Source: Anodontia alba
Lineage: Eukaryota; Mollusca; Bivalvia; Lucinida; Lucinidae
NCBI GenBank assembly: GCA_964016985.1
Contig: OZ024826.1
Coordinates: 57,473,735-57,537,734, forward strand
DNA: 64,000 bases
Reading direction: 5' to 3'
The position numbers and the translations under genes were made by a program. Positions 25,501 to 34,144 of this stretch are shown here, piece after piece. The notes below the pieces were generated by a model, which was not told the origin of the DNA, searched no databases, and was given only the letters and a program-made list of their open reading frames with translations. Each line of letters opens with the position of its first letter. Within the stretch, counting starts at the first letter, position 1.

Positions 25501-28500
25501 TTCAGCAGACAGCATTTTAAAATATTTTTTGTTATTTTCCCTAGAAAATAGAATTTGATCGTCTATTCATATTCGGATGATAACTTCAAGTAAACATCAA
25601 TGGATTTTCACCAAACTTGGTATGTGCACTGATATTGTGGAGATCTAGTTTGGGATTGCTAATGGGCAAATTTCGTCAGTTTCTGACAGAGTTATCTGTC
25701 TGCCATATGTCCATATTTTTGTTTCCAGACAATAATTGAGTAAATGTCAATGGATTTTCACCAAACTAAGTATGTGCATTAATATTGTAGAGAACATGTT
25801 TTGGATTACTAATGGGCAAACTTCATCAATTTTTGACAGTTGTCTGCCTGCCACACATTTGTATTTTCATTTCTGAGCAATAACTTTGGTAAATATCAAT
25901 GGATTTTCACCAAACTTGATATGTGTTTTGATATTGTGGCGATCTGGTTTGGGATTTCAAATTGGCAGATCAAGTTTTGACAGAGTTATCTGCTCACTAC
26001 AGGATAATGGCAGAGTGTTATAGTTTCACATTTTTATTTTACTAAAATTTTGCTTTTTAAGCAATTGTTTCTCAAAATACATGGTGAATGGCAAACAGTG
26101 TACAGCCAGATCAGACTGCTTCTTCAGGAACAGTCTGATCTTGGTCTGCGTTGTTTGCATAATGCATTTTGTCAGACACTTTGTTGTACAAAATTTTAAG
26201 ATGTTTAGCATAATTTTGTTTTAGGGGAAATGTTAAATATTTAATTATTCCTTATTTCTGTATTTTCTCTTCAGGTTATTACTCCAGCAGGGAGAATCAT
26301 GTGATATAGGAGTAACAGAATCACTGATACAGTCGGAATGCACAGCTTGGATAGCAGTGCACTCTGGTCAGCCGGAGTTAGTATTTCTTTAGTTGGGCCA
26401 TTTATTTGCCCATTATATAAGAAGTGTATCCAGAACTGTATTTGTCTTATTTCTCTGCTAGAAACATATATTGTGTACTCATTAGAAAGCACCTCAGTGA
26501 GGAGCTTCTAACAAGTACACAATATATGTTTGTTTGGAGATTTTATTTTCTGTATAAAAAGCGTCTTATGGTGGGCTATGTATGATGCACATTACGAAAA
26601 CATGACTGTTCAAATATATTGAGAATTTTAACACCAAAAAATAAAAACTTTCAGATGAAAAATTCTGGTAGTTTTCATATTTCTGCTCAAAACATAGATT
26701 GTGGATACTTGTGTTAGAACTGTCTCAGTAAGGCAGTTCTAACAAGTACCCACAATCTATGTTTTTGAGCAGAAATAAGAAAATTAATGTATAACCCTGT
26801 AAACCCCAGTTTAACTGTATAAAAGTGGGGTTTAAGGAGATCAAAACTATATAGGAGTGTTTTTGTGATGAAAAGGGGGCTCATTGCATATGTAAACAGA
26901 AAAGTATTTGTGCTGGTCACTTAGAATATCATAGAATTTACCACAAAAATGAAGACCCTGATCAGTCTTCATGGATACTCAGGCTGATCTAGGCCTTCAG
27001 CTGTTTGCTTATGTTCCATTCCCTATTTTATATGATGGTTTATTTTTCTGAAAAACTCTCTGTATGTCTCTCTTTCAAGATTACTTCTGTAGCAAAAATT
27101 CTCCCTCTATGTCTCTGTGTCTATCTCTCTCAGCACACATACATTTGTACTTTTAGATAAGAAGGATATTCAGATAAACAGTTTTCATATTTCTCCTCAA
27201 AAACATATGTTGTGGGGTCTCATTAGGAATTTCCACCCCCCCCCCCCCCCCCCCCCACAACACACACACACACTTCGAGGCTCTTCTAATGAGTATTCGA
27301 AAGATAAGTTTTCTTAAAGAAATATAGAAAAAAGTCAAGACTTACGTTGAAAAAAAGTGCCTTATTTAATATAAACTATAAATGATACTATTTATAGCAA
27401 ATATTCTCCACTAATAAGAGATATTGTGTTTACTCCAGTAATAAGCAAGACTCTAAATATAGTAATTGTTCTAACAGTTTGCACACTAACTTTTCTCACA
27501 AAAACACATGTGCAAAAAGTGCAGACCCAGATCAGACTGCTTCACAAGGACCTGACTCATTTATTCTTATCTGGAGCTATGCCCTGATGAAACTGTATGA
27601 GTACGCTTATCCGGTGTGCTCTGGCTGCATATGATATATAGACTTTACAAATTATTGCAGTTCAGAAACCGTTGTTATTTTCTTATGGCAAATATCCTAA
27701 AATTTCATACACCAGCTTTTCTGACAGACAAAATGTTGTATGAAAACAGTGCAAAATTACTGCAAACCCAGATCATACTTATTTGACGAAAAAGCACATG
27801 TATATGCAAACAGTACTGACCCATATCAGACAGTTCCAGAAGGATCCAGTATGATCAGGATCTATATCATTTGCTATTCCACCAAGTATTGTGCAAAATA
27901 AGTGCATAAAAATACTTTCGGCAAAAAATGTTTGAAATAAAAGTTCCAAAGTTTGGGACTGCTTGTTCTTTGAAGGGTTCTGATACATTTGGTAGATTTT
28001 TTTCGCCATTTTTACAAGGGAGACAATTCTTATGGCTTCCTGTTTGCTTTGCTGCACACCAAATCTCTTCTGAAAAGGGGTCTACTCTAAAAGGAAAGAA
28101 TTTGCTCCCAGGGGGAGCAAATTCTTTTCTTTTTAGAGTAGACCCCTTTAAGAAGGGGACAAAAATAATTTTAACAGAGTTGTCTCCTTTGAAAATGTAT
28201 CCATCCTCTTAATATACATGCTTTTGCCAATTTTTATGTTGTATAGTAAATGAAGATTTGTTTCTAATTGCAGGGGTTCAGAGGAATTGAACAGTATTTC
28301 AGCAGAGTATAAACCAGTCTACACAGAGCTGATTAGAAAAACTGGTGTGGAAAAATCTGATGTTCTGAAGGGAGCAGTCTGTGTTGATAGTTCACATCTT
28401 CCTTCCCACTCAGATGTTCATATGTCGTGTCTTACAGGAGAGAGGGTACAGGTTGGTATATAATCACAACTGTATTACCATAAATAGCCAGACACCCTAT

Positions 28501-29733
28501 CCATAGAAATCCCTACCATGCTCATGTCTGAAATACAAAGATAACCATTTGACTTCCCAGAGATGTGTCTAGAAAGAGTAGTGCTGTTTGTGCACATCTA
28601 GGCACATGGCCAAGAAAAACATCTCTCCAAGTGAAAAAGGGTTGTGGTCAAGTGATGAGCATTTTGTCCTATGATGGACAAGCACAGTTTCAGGTGAGCT
28701 TTGCTGTCTGACATCAGGCCTTATTGATGTAACTGGTAAGTATAGAAGAAAAACTATACTGGAAAAACTATCTTTCAACACAGACAACCAGTGAAGCCCA
28801 AACTAATGTGCACATCTTTGCATCTGATCAATAGCCTTTACTGCATGTAAATACCACAGACCAATAATTCTCCTGGCATACCCATAGCTCCAGATAAGGG
28901 AATATTTAGAAGATGATATTTATTCTTTCATTAAAATATCTTGTGAATGCTTTTTGGAATAGGTAATTCCAGTTTGTAATTTCAGTGAGTACCAACAAGG
29001 TATGTTTTGGTGCAAAAAAATAACAAAAAATAATCAGAAGTTCAGGGCTCTAGATATTAAAACAGGTGTACAAATAAATATTTGTTTTTACTTCTTCATA
29101 AAAACATGTTGTGGGTCAGAGAGGCACTTCTAATGAATACCCACAACATATGTTTTTATGGAGAAATAAGAAAAATATCAAAACGTCTTGGTTGAAAAAA
29201 CACAAAAACAACCTTATCTAGAGATCTGTAAATAAATGCTACAGTAATAACTTACCTGTAGCTATAATCAGATACCTGTAGCTATGATAACCTACCTGTA
29301 GCAATTATAAGATACATGGCCAGATTTGAGCTTTCTCTGTTTTTAACCCATTTACATCGAGTGGACTCTTCTCCCACAGCTCTTTGGACTGGTCTATTTC
29401 TTGTAGCAGGGTGTCTGATTAGTTTTTATTATTACTATGTTTTATAAATATTCCTGTATTTAATGCAAACGGTTTAGACCCTGATCAGAGGCCACATTCT
29501 GCAGTATCTGATCTGGGTCTACACTGTTTGCCAGTTACCCTTTTGTGGAGTTTCCAGACTAAAATGGGTTAATTGGCTCAAGGTAACCTGTTTCGTGACT
29601 GGTTTATTTTCAGGGACTTGCCTACTTCCTGGAAGATGGTCGTTCAGCTGTGTCACCAAATGAAGCATTGATGTGGGCCCAGGTCAACCCCTTTTCACCT
29701 TCTGGATCAGGCTACAGAATAAATCCTTTCTGA
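7359..29733 (+). CDS. WDR17: WDR17 C-terminal half, 14 coding exons (gene continues upstream)
   Basis: WD-repeat protein 17. Exons: 7359-7521, 9223-9348, 10927-11082, 13294-13358, 15004-15231, 17111-17210, 19938-20074, 21092-21203, 23060-23201, 23896-23989, 25367-25468, 26275-26376, 28274-28451, 29614-29733. All junctions are GT-AG and keep one frame, giving 1825 nt or about 607 residues plus stop. The conceptual protein matches the C-terminal half of vertebrate WDR17 as I remember it: GGGIGARTKEER, QRYCELMVELGQW, VLAACCHLAVDD, DLLLEVPDNEL, SHSDVHMSCLTG and the extreme end NPFSPSGSGYRINPF. The human protein is about 1300 residues and has its WD40 repeats in the N-terminal half, which is not seen here. 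This part is probably alpha-helical repeat scaffold (inference). Its molecular role is not well established. Downstream lies SPATA4 on the opposite strand. The identification is very secure; exact exon edges are read by eye. Confidence 0.96.
8764..8879 (+). repeat. 58-bp perfect tandem duplication
   Basis: The unit starting AGTATGAATTAACTGTCAAG occurs twice back to back, at 8764 and 8822, with essentially no differences, so it is recent. It carries one arm of a MITE hairpin family (GTCAAGCCTTATTTTCT). Confidence 0.9.
8915..9145. mobile_element. TTAA-flanked MITE (TTAACYCATTTAT family)
   Basis: Termini TTAACTCATTTATGCC and, inverted, TTAACCCATTTATACT. Length about 231 bp. It holds a central hairpin built on the ACAGTGTAGACTCAGATCAG core. 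Sister copies lie at 29343-29572 and 37679-37910. Confidence 0.85.
9223..9348 (+). CDS. WDR17: WDR17 exon
   Basis: 42 codons, phase 0 at both ends. It encodes VPSGTNNLWELVSVVKG through GIMHVKHLTKFYS, matching the vertebrate DNLW...V.KG...KGIMHLKHL.KF region. Acceptor TTTCATTTGACAG, donor TCG|GTAATT. Confidence 0.95.
9505..9719 (+). mobile_element. piggyBac-type MITE
   Basis: TTAA, then CCCTTGTCCTGCTGAA, ending with the inverted repeat GCAGGACAAGGG and TTAA. Length 215 bp. TTAA target duplications with CCCT...AGGG ends are the hallmark of piggyBac elements. No transposase is present, so it is non-autonomous. It lies in a WDR17 intron. Confidence 0.88.
10518..10772. mobile_element. MITE with TCATGCTCAACTCAGCTGAGC hairpins
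   Basis: Palindromic element with terminal GACCAGACCCCGAAATTATA against TATTACCTCAGGGCC. It contains several copies of the self-complementary motif TGCTCAACTCAGCTGAGCA. It is the same family as 20807-21060 and 47276-47525. Confidence 0.75.
10927..11082 (+). CDS. WDR17: WDR17 exon
   Basis: 52 codons, phase 0 at both ends. It contains the highly conserved GGGIGARTKEERMKEAA and TGNIQRYCELMVELGQ blocks. Acceptor CTTACTTTCAG, donor CAG|GTATTG. Confidence 0.97.
11740..11986. mobile_element. 247-bp MITE, CTGGGCC...GGCCCAG termini
   Basis: Inverted termini CTGGGCCAGGTTGTTCAAAG and CTTTGAACAACTGGGCCCAG, with an inner hairpin (GCTGAAAAAATGTGAGTAGC). A second copy is at 34625-34862. The transposase class is not clear from the ends. 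Confidence 0.8.
12423..12513 (+). mobile_element. SINE 3' end only, with target-site duplication
   Basis: Only the last 91 bp of the SINE family (CCCAGTAAACGTGTGGTTAG to CAACACAAACAA). It is flanked by a perfect 13-bp duplication, ATCAGCAGATTTG, at 12410-12422 and 12514-12526. This is a true 5'-truncated insertion, not a later deletion. Confidence 0.9.
12605..13025 (+). mobile_element. about 430-bp palindromic element, copy 1
   Basis: A segment bounded by TATTGCATAAAAAGCAGTG and CAGTTTTTATGCAATAATA, followed by a long hairpin (CATTAACATTTGCCAGGTCC with its complement). An inverted copy lies at 33479-33915 with the same order. It is GC-richer than its surroundings. Confidence 0.75.
13294..13358 (+). 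CDS. WDR17: WDR17 exon
   Basis: A 65-bp exon encoding WERALAVAPGVSLEYWKDLAR, conserved as W.KALS.APGVS..YWK in vertebrates. Acceptor TTTAATTACAG, donor AAG|GTAACC. It ends two bases into a codon and joins the exon at 15004. Confidence 0.97.
13756..13915. mobile_element. Tigger/pogo-like MITE
   Basis: TA, then CAGTCAACCCTGTCTTTAA, ending in the inverted AAGACAGTTTTGACTG. CAGT(C/T)AAC ends next to TA are typical of pogo/Tigger-type mariner relatives. It is preceded by a long T run. Confidence 0.65.
14056..14165. repeat. hairpin of the ACATATGTTGTGGGTACTCA family
   Basis: Long near-perfect inverted repeat: ...TCTCCATGAAAACATATGTT... GTGCCTTGCCAAGGCAC ...and complement. The same family occurs near 22860, 26465, 27186, 29100, 45613, 57990 and 63057. 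Confidence 0.85.
14748..14982. mobile_element. TTAA-flanked MITE (GGGGACTGGATACAC family)
   Basis: TTAA at both ends, terminal AAGGTGACTGGATACACTTG, and central hairpin GGAAAGAATTTG... with complement. It is a relative of 27970-28212 and 47707-47952. It ends about 20 bp before the WDR17 exon at 15004, inside its acceptor region. Confidence 0.75.
15004..15231 (+). CDS. WDR17: WDR17 exon
   Basis: A 228-bp exon and the longest here. It encodes YSKFLVKEDSDLAVPFCTAIGD, then EFFISRGQMLDAVLTAQVACEG, then a variable serine/threonine-rich tail. The conserved SRGQ...A...AQ.ACEG block is clear. Acceptor GATTTTGCAG, donor CAG|GTAAGT. Confidence 0.97.
17111..17210 (+). CDS. WDR17: WDR17 exon
   Basis: A 100-bp exon encoding LLKKTVSELAESHFRNGSP and VLAACCHLAVDDCQ. 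AVLAACCHLA is a hallmark block of the family. Acceptor CTACTTTCAG, donor CAG|GTTAGT. Confidence 0.97.
17946..18010. repeat. hairpin core of the GGTCTACTCTAAAAGG MITE
   Basis: Two 27-nt arms (GGTCTACTCTAAAAGGAAAG...) with an 11-base loop. It lies between two partial copies of the same MITE family, about 17357-18070 and 18190-18419. Confidence 0.85.
18522..18870 (+). mobile_element. second type of tRNA-derived SINE
   Basis: The tRNA-like head has A box TTGGCTTAGTAGAG and B box GGTTCGATCCC (about 18577-18588). The body is TTAAAAATGGTTCCAGCTGC, unrelated to the main SINE family. An open frame across it is a by-product. I recall similar bodies in bivalve repeats. Confidence 0.6.
19032..19252 (-). 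mobile_element. piggyBac-type MITE
   Basis: TTAACCCTTGTCATGC at one end and GAACAAGGGTTAA at the other. About 221 bp, opposite in orientation to 9505, with the same central hairpin. Confidence 0.85.
19938..20074 (+). CDS. WDR17: WDR17 exon
   Basis: A 137-bp exon encoding KAMARLIQGHELELAVAMGK and ...MSMLSRRCEHLGK, parallel to vertebrate AMAYLIRGNELELA...LLARKC. Acceptor TTTCTGTTTCAG. The donor falls inside the tryptophan codon (AAATG|GTAATA). Confidence 0.97.
20807..21060. mobile_element. MITE ending 31 bp before a WDR17 exon
   Basis: Terminal ACCAGGCCCCAAGGTTATAA against TTATAACCTCGGGGCCGGGC. The inner hairpin is CTGCTAATAAATATGAAAAT... and complement. It occupies the intron almost up to the acceptor at 21091. 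Confidence 0.85.
21092..21203 (+). CDS. WDR17: WDR17 exon
   Basis: A 112-bp exon encoding DLAVDLLLEVPDNELLLAK and ...VEINALHKR, matching vertebrate AADLLLMIPDNEL...EINDLH. Acceptor ATCTATTTCAG, donor AGG|GTATAC. A MITE ends at about 21060, only some 31 bp before this exon. Confidence 0.96.
21960..22480 (+). repeat. dispersed repeat, copy 1
   Basis: Shares blocks such as GAATGACCTTTGACC, AGGTCAGATTTGCTTCC and ATATGATCA with 40560-41080, in the same order. The class is unknown to me. It is preceded by a GA-rich tract at 21841-21895. Confidence 0.5.
23060..23201 (+). CDS. WDR17: WDR17 exon
   Basis: A 142-bp exon encoding AGLPSLDGCQLEAEKLRTL and FECVKYYLLSNTPEVGLEMG. The F.VKYYLLS..PE block is conserved. 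Acceptor CTTTCCAACAG, donor AAAG|GTATGT. A G-run of about 13 follows in the intron at 23221. Confidence 0.97.
23896..23989 (+). CDS. WDR17: WDR17 exon
   Basis: A 94-bp exon encoding KMRNSQWTCDDVFEMLQLLG and CVRTGTLQQH. It ends AG|GTATGC in the second base of a codon. It can be joined in frame either to the exon at 25367 or to the duplicated exon at 25058. Confidence 0.96.
24131..24605 (+). mobile_element. tRNA-like SINE interrupted by another SINE
   Basis: Head GCTCCATGGCACAGTTGGTA and B box AGTTCGAATCTC. After the nested copy (24203-24497) it resumes with a body similar to the main SINE (ATCATGAAATCATTTCTATG, GGGCAGTTGTCAGTTACTGG). Two SINEs with different tRNA heads share related bodies. 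Confidence 0.75.
24203..24497 (+). mobile_element. full-length SINE nested in an older SINE
   Basis: Main-family SINE with diverged head (CGCCGGCCTCGGTGGCTCGG). It is flanked by a perfect 13-bp duplication, AGCTCATCCACAT, at 24190-24202 and 24498-24510, which proves the nested insertion. Confidence 0.92.
25058..25124 (+). CDS. WDR17: duplicated WDR17 exon start with in-frame stop: candidate alternative last exon
   Basis: Near copy of the start of the next exon, 309 bp upstream of it. It has its own acceptor (TGTTCTTTTCTAG) and the same phase. It reads QKTELLALNAYVEA and then diverges to KPHPVYN and TGA, against QKTELLALSAYVGA in the main exon. Over the 14 aligned codons most differences are synonymous (ACC/ACG, CTG/CTT, CTG/CTA, GCT/GCA, CTA/TTG, GCC/GCT, GTT/GTC, GCT/GCA) and only two change the residue. 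The preceding intron also matches the main copy for about 50 bp (GTTACAAA...GTCT...TGTG...TGTTCTTTT). If spliced in, the product would lose about 170 C-terminal residues. I see no AATAAA soon after it. It could instead be a decayed duplicate. Confidence 0.6.
25367..25468 (+). CDS. WDR17: WDR17 exon (main copy)
   Basis: A 102-bp exon encoding QKTELLALSAYVGALVSIRR and GYTSIVPPLFNNA, parallel to vertebrate NELLILCGYIGALLAIRR..YQSIVPAL. Acceptor TGTTCTTTTTTAG, donor CAAG|GTAAGA. Its first half is duplicated at 25058. Confidence 0.97.
25550..26010 (+). repeat. tandem array, about 150-bp unit, 3 copies
   Basis: Units carry TGGATTTTCACCAAACTTGG, GTTTGGGATTGCTAATGGGC and TTTTGACAGAGTTATCTG. Starts lie near 25574, 25728 and 25876. 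It is the same family as 30185-30990 and, inverted, 56690-57045. Confidence 0.88.
26275..26376 (+). CDS. WDR17: WDR17 exon
   Basis: A 102-bp exon encoding LLLQQGESCDIGVTESLIQS and ECTAWIAVHSGQP. The donor is GA|GTTAGT inside a glutamate codon. Other GT sites nearby break the frame with the next exon. Acceptor TTTCTCTTCAG. Confidence 0.92.
27186..27312. repeat. hairpin MITE with a C run and CA microsatellite in its loop
   Basis: Arms of the ACATATGTTGTGGGGTCTCATTAG type flank a run of about 21 C followed by CACACA. Expansion has occurred at the hairpin tip. Confidence 0.75.
27970..28212. mobile_element. MITE (GGTCTACTCTAAAAGG family)
   Basis: About 240 bp, with a central hairpin at 28079-28143 (GGGTCTACTCTAAAAGGAAA and complement around CCCAGGGGGAGC), ending in CTTAA. 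It lies 60 bp before a WDR17 exon. Confidence 0.8.
28274..28451 (+). CDS. WDR17: WDR17 exon
   Basis: A 178-bp exon encoding GSEELNSISAEYKPVYTEL and ...VDSSHLPSHSDVHMSCLTG. The block LPSHSD[VI]H[MI]SCLTG is nearly identical in vertebrates. Acceptor TTTCTAATTGCAG, donor CAG|GTTGGT. Confidence 0.97.
29343..29572. mobile_element. TTAA-flanked MITE (TTAACYCATTTA family)
   Basis: TTAACCCATTTACATCG at the left and AAAATGGGTTAA at the right, 230 bp. It contains the ACAGTGTAGACCCAGATCAG-type hairpin. It ends about 40 bp before the last WDR17 exon. Confidence 0.85.
29614..29733 (+). CDS. WDR17: WDR17 last coding exon with stop
   Basis: 40 codons including TGA at 29731-29733. It encodes GLAYFLEDGRSAVSPNEALM and WAQVNPFSPSGSGYRINPF. 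The ending NPFSP.G.G.R.NPF is shared with human WDR17, so the C-terminus is complete. Acceptor GTTTATTTTCAG. Confidence 0.98.
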   Translation, partial: GLAYFLEDGRSAVSPNEALMWAQVNPFSPSGSGYRINPF

Positions 29734-30180
29734 GAAAACAAATTGTCTGTATGGATTCAAAAACCAGTTTGGCAGAATTATGCAATGGAGTTGGCTGTCA
29801 ACATATGGAGTGACAGGGTTCAGCTATGCAAAATTAGGATGACAATTTTTTTGAGTGTAATGTAGGCATCCCACACACAGTCAAATACTTGAGGGGGAAA
29901 AGAGGGTTAGTGGATAATGTACCCAATATGAAAGCTCTTCACAAATCATGCAGTTTGATGCAAATTTGATCAAAATCATATGAAAAATAAATAATAATTT
30001 GAAGATATCTGAATTGCTTTCATGGGCGCTGCCATTTTAAATATTTAATGGGACTCTTTTGGGCCATTAAGGCGTAATTGAATATGCAAAACTTAAAGAA
30101 ATACTCACCTTCTATATATGTGTATACAACTTTGATCGGCATTTATTGATTTTGCTCTAAAACTGCCTTTTTTGTTTTTT
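29734..30180 (+). other. WDR17: WDR17 3' untranslated region (probable)
   Basis: Sequence after the stop has no repeat that I recognise until the tandem array starting near 30185. An AATAAA lies at 29986-29991, about 250 bp after the stop, and could be the polyadenylation signal. I see no clear downstream element, so the 3' end is a guess. Confidence 0.4.
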
Positions 30181-30184
30181 GTTT

Positions 30185-30990
30185 TTTTTGTCAGACATTT
30201 TGGAGTCTGCCCATCCGTCCATCTGTCGTACATCAGCCCATCTGTATTTTTGTTTCAGGACGATAACTTGAGTAAATGTAAATGGATTTTCACCAATTAA
30301 GTATGTGCATTGATGTTGTGGAGATCTTGTTTGGAATCGCTCATGGGCAATTTTCGTCAATTTTTGACAGAGTTATCTGCCCGTGAAACATCTGTATTTT
30401 CATTTCAGGACAATAACTTGAGTACTCGCAAATATATGGATTTTCACCAAACTTGTCTGTGCATTGACATTATGGAGATCTGGTTTAGGATTGCTAATGG
30501 GCAGCTGTCCTCAATTTTTGACAGTTACCTGCCCATGAAAGATCTGTATTTTTGTTTCAGGACAGTAACTTTAGTAAGTCTCGATGGATTTTCACCAAAT
30601 TCGATATCTGCATTGATATTGTGGAGATCTGGTTTGGGATTGCTAATTGGCAAATTTCATCAATTTTTGACAGAGTTATCAGCGACAGGTCCATATTTTC
30701 ATTTCTGGACAATAACTTGAGTAAATATCAATTGATATTCACCAAACTTGGTATGTGCATTGATATTATAAAGATCTGGTTTGGGATTGCTAATGGGTAA
30801 TTTTCATCAATATTTATCTGCCCTTGAAAATCCATATTTTTGTTTCAGGGCAATAACTTGAGTAGGTCTCAGTGGATTTTCACCAAACTTGATATATGCA
30901 TTGATATTGTGGAGCTCTGGTTTGGGATAGCTAATGGGCAAATTTCATCAGTTTTTGATAGTTATCTGCCCACAACATAATAATGGTGGG
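30185..30990 (+). repeat. tandem array, about 150-bp unit, 5 to 6 copies
   Basis: Repeated GGACAATAACTTGAGTAAAT at about 30259, 30408, 30560, 30706 and 30847, spaced 141-152 bp. Open frames here are repeat artefacts. It begins just after the putative WDR17 3' UTR. Confidence 0.92.
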
Positions 30991-31389
30991 GTATTATAGT
31001 TACAAGTTTTTATTAAATACTCAAAATGGTGATGGCCCTGTTCATGATTTTAGGCTTTCAAGTGGCCCTAAAATTCCTAAAAAGTCCTAATTTTTGTTAA
31101 GCCTCCCTGAAATTCCTGAAAAAAACTCAAAAAGAGCCAAATGTCTAAAAAAAAGCCTTTTTTTTTTTTTAATTATCCCTAATTTTTTGTAATGTCTGTC
31201 TGAACTTAAAAGAATTTTTGCGGAAAGTCATGCAGTTATTGAACCAATTAACTTAAGTACTTTAAGTATTCTTCATAGATTTGGTGAGACATTTACTAGG
31301 TGGATTACAGATTTTATCTATTAAACTATCTTACATTTTATATCAAAAAGAGTCCCTTTTGTGTTCATATGTCTTTACTTTTTCTAATT

Positions 31390-32480
31390 AGTTCGCCGGG
31401 ACTATGTCCCTGGAGAGCTTATATTGTCACCCAATCATTGGCGTTGGCGTCCACATTTGCACAATGCTTAAGTTTTCAAAGGTGTGCATAATTTTTTAAC
31501 TGTTTAAGGTACTGCTTTTATATTTGGCCTACACCTACCTTAGGGTAAGACCTTTCAATAGCATACACCCCCATCCCCAAGTTAGACCCTTTATGTAGGT
31601 CAAGGTCAGTTCTTTGTCATTTACACCCATGTTTAAGTTTTGCGTTTAAGTTTTGAAAGGGTACATAACGCTGAAGTATTCAAGATAGGGCTTTAATATT
31701 TGGCCCACACCAGCCTTAGGGTTAAACCTTTCAATAGCACACACCCCTTTCTCAGTTTGACCTTCAGCCTAGGTCAAGGTCAGGTCATACTTTGTCATTT
31801 TAACCCATGTTCGAGTTCTGCATTTAAGTTTTGAAAAGTGTTTGTAACTGCTGAAGTATTCAAGATACCCAGTTAATATTTGGTCCACAACAACATTAGG
31901 GTAAGACCTTTCAATAGCACACACCCTTTCCTCAATTTGACCTTCTGCCTAGTTCAAGGTCAGTTCATACTTTGTCATTTAAACCCATGTTTGAGTTCTG
32001 CGTTTAAGTTTTGAAAAATGTTCATAACTGCTGAAGTATTCAAGAAGCTGTTTTAATATTTGGCCCACACCTACCTTAGGGTAAGACCTTTCAATAGTAC
32101 ACACCCCTTTCTCAGTTTGACCTTCTGCCTAGGTCAAGGCCAGGTCATACTTTGTCATTTACAGCTGTGTTTAAGTTTTGAAAAGTTTACATGACTGCTG
32201 AAGTATGTAAGATATAGCTTTCATATTTCGTCCACACCAACCTAAAGGATTCAGCAAGTAAGATATAGCTTTCATATTTTGTCCACACCAACCTAAGGGA
32301 AGATGTTTCAATGGCATATACCCCATCCCTCAGTTTATTCTTCCGACTTCAAAGTCAGGTCATATTCTGTCATTTACAGCTGTGTTTAAGTTCTGCATTT
32401 AATCTTTAATATTTAAAGATTGTTTTCTTATCTGATCAGTCCTCCCCGGTGAGCTGCGTTGTCTTCTGACAACTCTTGTT
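31390..32480 (+). repeat. tandem array, about 178-bp unit, 5 copies
   Basis: It starts GGGACTATGTCCCTGGAGAG. It then repeats GACCTTTCAATAGCACACAC and CATACTTTGTCATTTAAACC at 31547, 31725, 31904 and 32083, with a diverged unit near 32290. It ends near CTCCCCGGTGAGCTGCGTTG. Spacing is 178-179 bp. Confidence 0.92.
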
Positions 32481-33478
32481 TAGCCCTTATTTTTAGGTGA
32501 AAATAGCCCTAATTTTAGCCCTAATTTTTTTGCCAAATAGTGCTTGAAAGCTACCAGGTTTTGAAATCTTTAAACATCTTGAACTTTCTTAGATTTTAGT
32601 CCGGTTTTAATCAGATTCACACTGAAATGCATGATTTGTCAAGCTCATTCATCTGATATATTTTTCACCAACCTTGTTGTTACTTTTAAATTTAGAATCT
32701 CACGCTGATATTGGATAAACCAGTGTTTTGCTATATAGAAGCCTTGTCTGCAAAAGGGATAAGATAGCTATGCTATTTAGAGCATGAATCCTGTGTCATG
32801 TCTTATCACTCAGAAAGGAGCTGAAGTGTATATACTGTGCATCTGCAGCTAGATATGGCCCTTACTTTTGCTTAAATATTCACATTTTCTGTGTAATAAA
32901 AAGTATTGTAGATGCCCTAAAATTTCGTACACCAAAGTTTCCAATGAAATGGCATATGCAAACAGTGCAGACCCAGATCAGATGGCTCCTGAAGAACCAG
33001 TCTTATCAGGGTCTCCACTATTTGCCGTTCAACTAAGTAGTTTAAGAAGTAATTACATATAAAGCAAAATTTTGGCCAAAAAAGTATGGAATGAAATGTT
33101 CAAAATTTTGGGACCTTTACCATACTGATTAATATAAATGGTAGTAGAGACTGACTAGACCTTTATGTGAAATCAGCCTTATGACCTATGTAACCTGTGA
33201 GCCTGATCAGATCAGGGACTCTGCTGTTTTTTTGTGGAGAAGACATATGAAAGAAATAGGCTTTTTCTCTTTGGAGAAATTCATATTTTTTTGGAGGTAA
33301 GAAAAATAGCTATGTTCTGTTAACATTCCAAAATGGTAAATCATGCTAATACATATATATCTGTTATACACATTTATGGCGTAATTAATTAAAGGGAAAA
33401 GCAAGGTTGAAGAATATATCTGATATGAAAGATCTTTATATTTTGATCAAAATCAGGTGAAAAGTAAGAAAGTAATAT

Positions 33479-33915
33479 AGGGATCAAACATGGCTTTTCA
33501 TGCATTAACATTCGCCAGGTCCCGTGGGTGGTGTTGAAAACCGAGGCCGAAGGCCACGGTTTTCAACACCTCCCAAGGGACCTGGCGAATGTTAATGCAT
33601 TGAAAAACCATGTTCGATCGCTAATATTGCATAAAAACTGAAAATATTTGCTACATTTCGCATTATTTCTTGGACTATTTTGTTTTGCCTCTTCACCGAT
33701 GTCGCGCGAACACTATTTCCATGGACTATGCTCGTTCTTGGGCAGGGCAGTAAACATCTTGTGACGGCAGCAGTATTGTGGGCCCGGTACGAGCATATTG
33801 AAAGTTGCGTAGCCGTGCATTAACAGCGCGTGAATTGACTTGTTAATACATGGCTTTTCGCCAGTTAATGCATGACTGCTAATAACGTGCCACACTGCTT
33901 TTTATGCAATAATTG
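33479..33915 (-). mobile_element. about 430-bp palindromic element, copy 2
   Basis: Inverted copy of 12605-13025, with the same hairpin (AACATTCGCCAGGTCCC...) and the same internal GC-rich part (GCGTAGCCGTGCATTAACAG). The hairpin arms are more complete here. Confidence 0.8.
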
Positions 33916-34144
33916 AGATTCGAAGATGTCAGAATTGCTTTTATGAGCTCTACCATTTCGAATATTTAATGAGGCTTTATGATGTCATGAAGCCTCAGTT
34001 AAATATGGAAAACCTAAATAAATAACATTTGCAATGATTGACTCTATATTTGTGTATGTCCCTTCTATTGACATGTATTGATTTTGCTTGGAAACCACAC
34101 CATTTTCTGTCAGAAAGAAGATTTTAATATTTTGAAATGTTAAT

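Noticed and set aside
30310..30800. Overlapping open frames of 136 and 82 codons
   Set aside because: They are the 150-bp tandem repeat read in frame. The same peptide pattern appears at 56722-56976 on the other strand from the inverted array.
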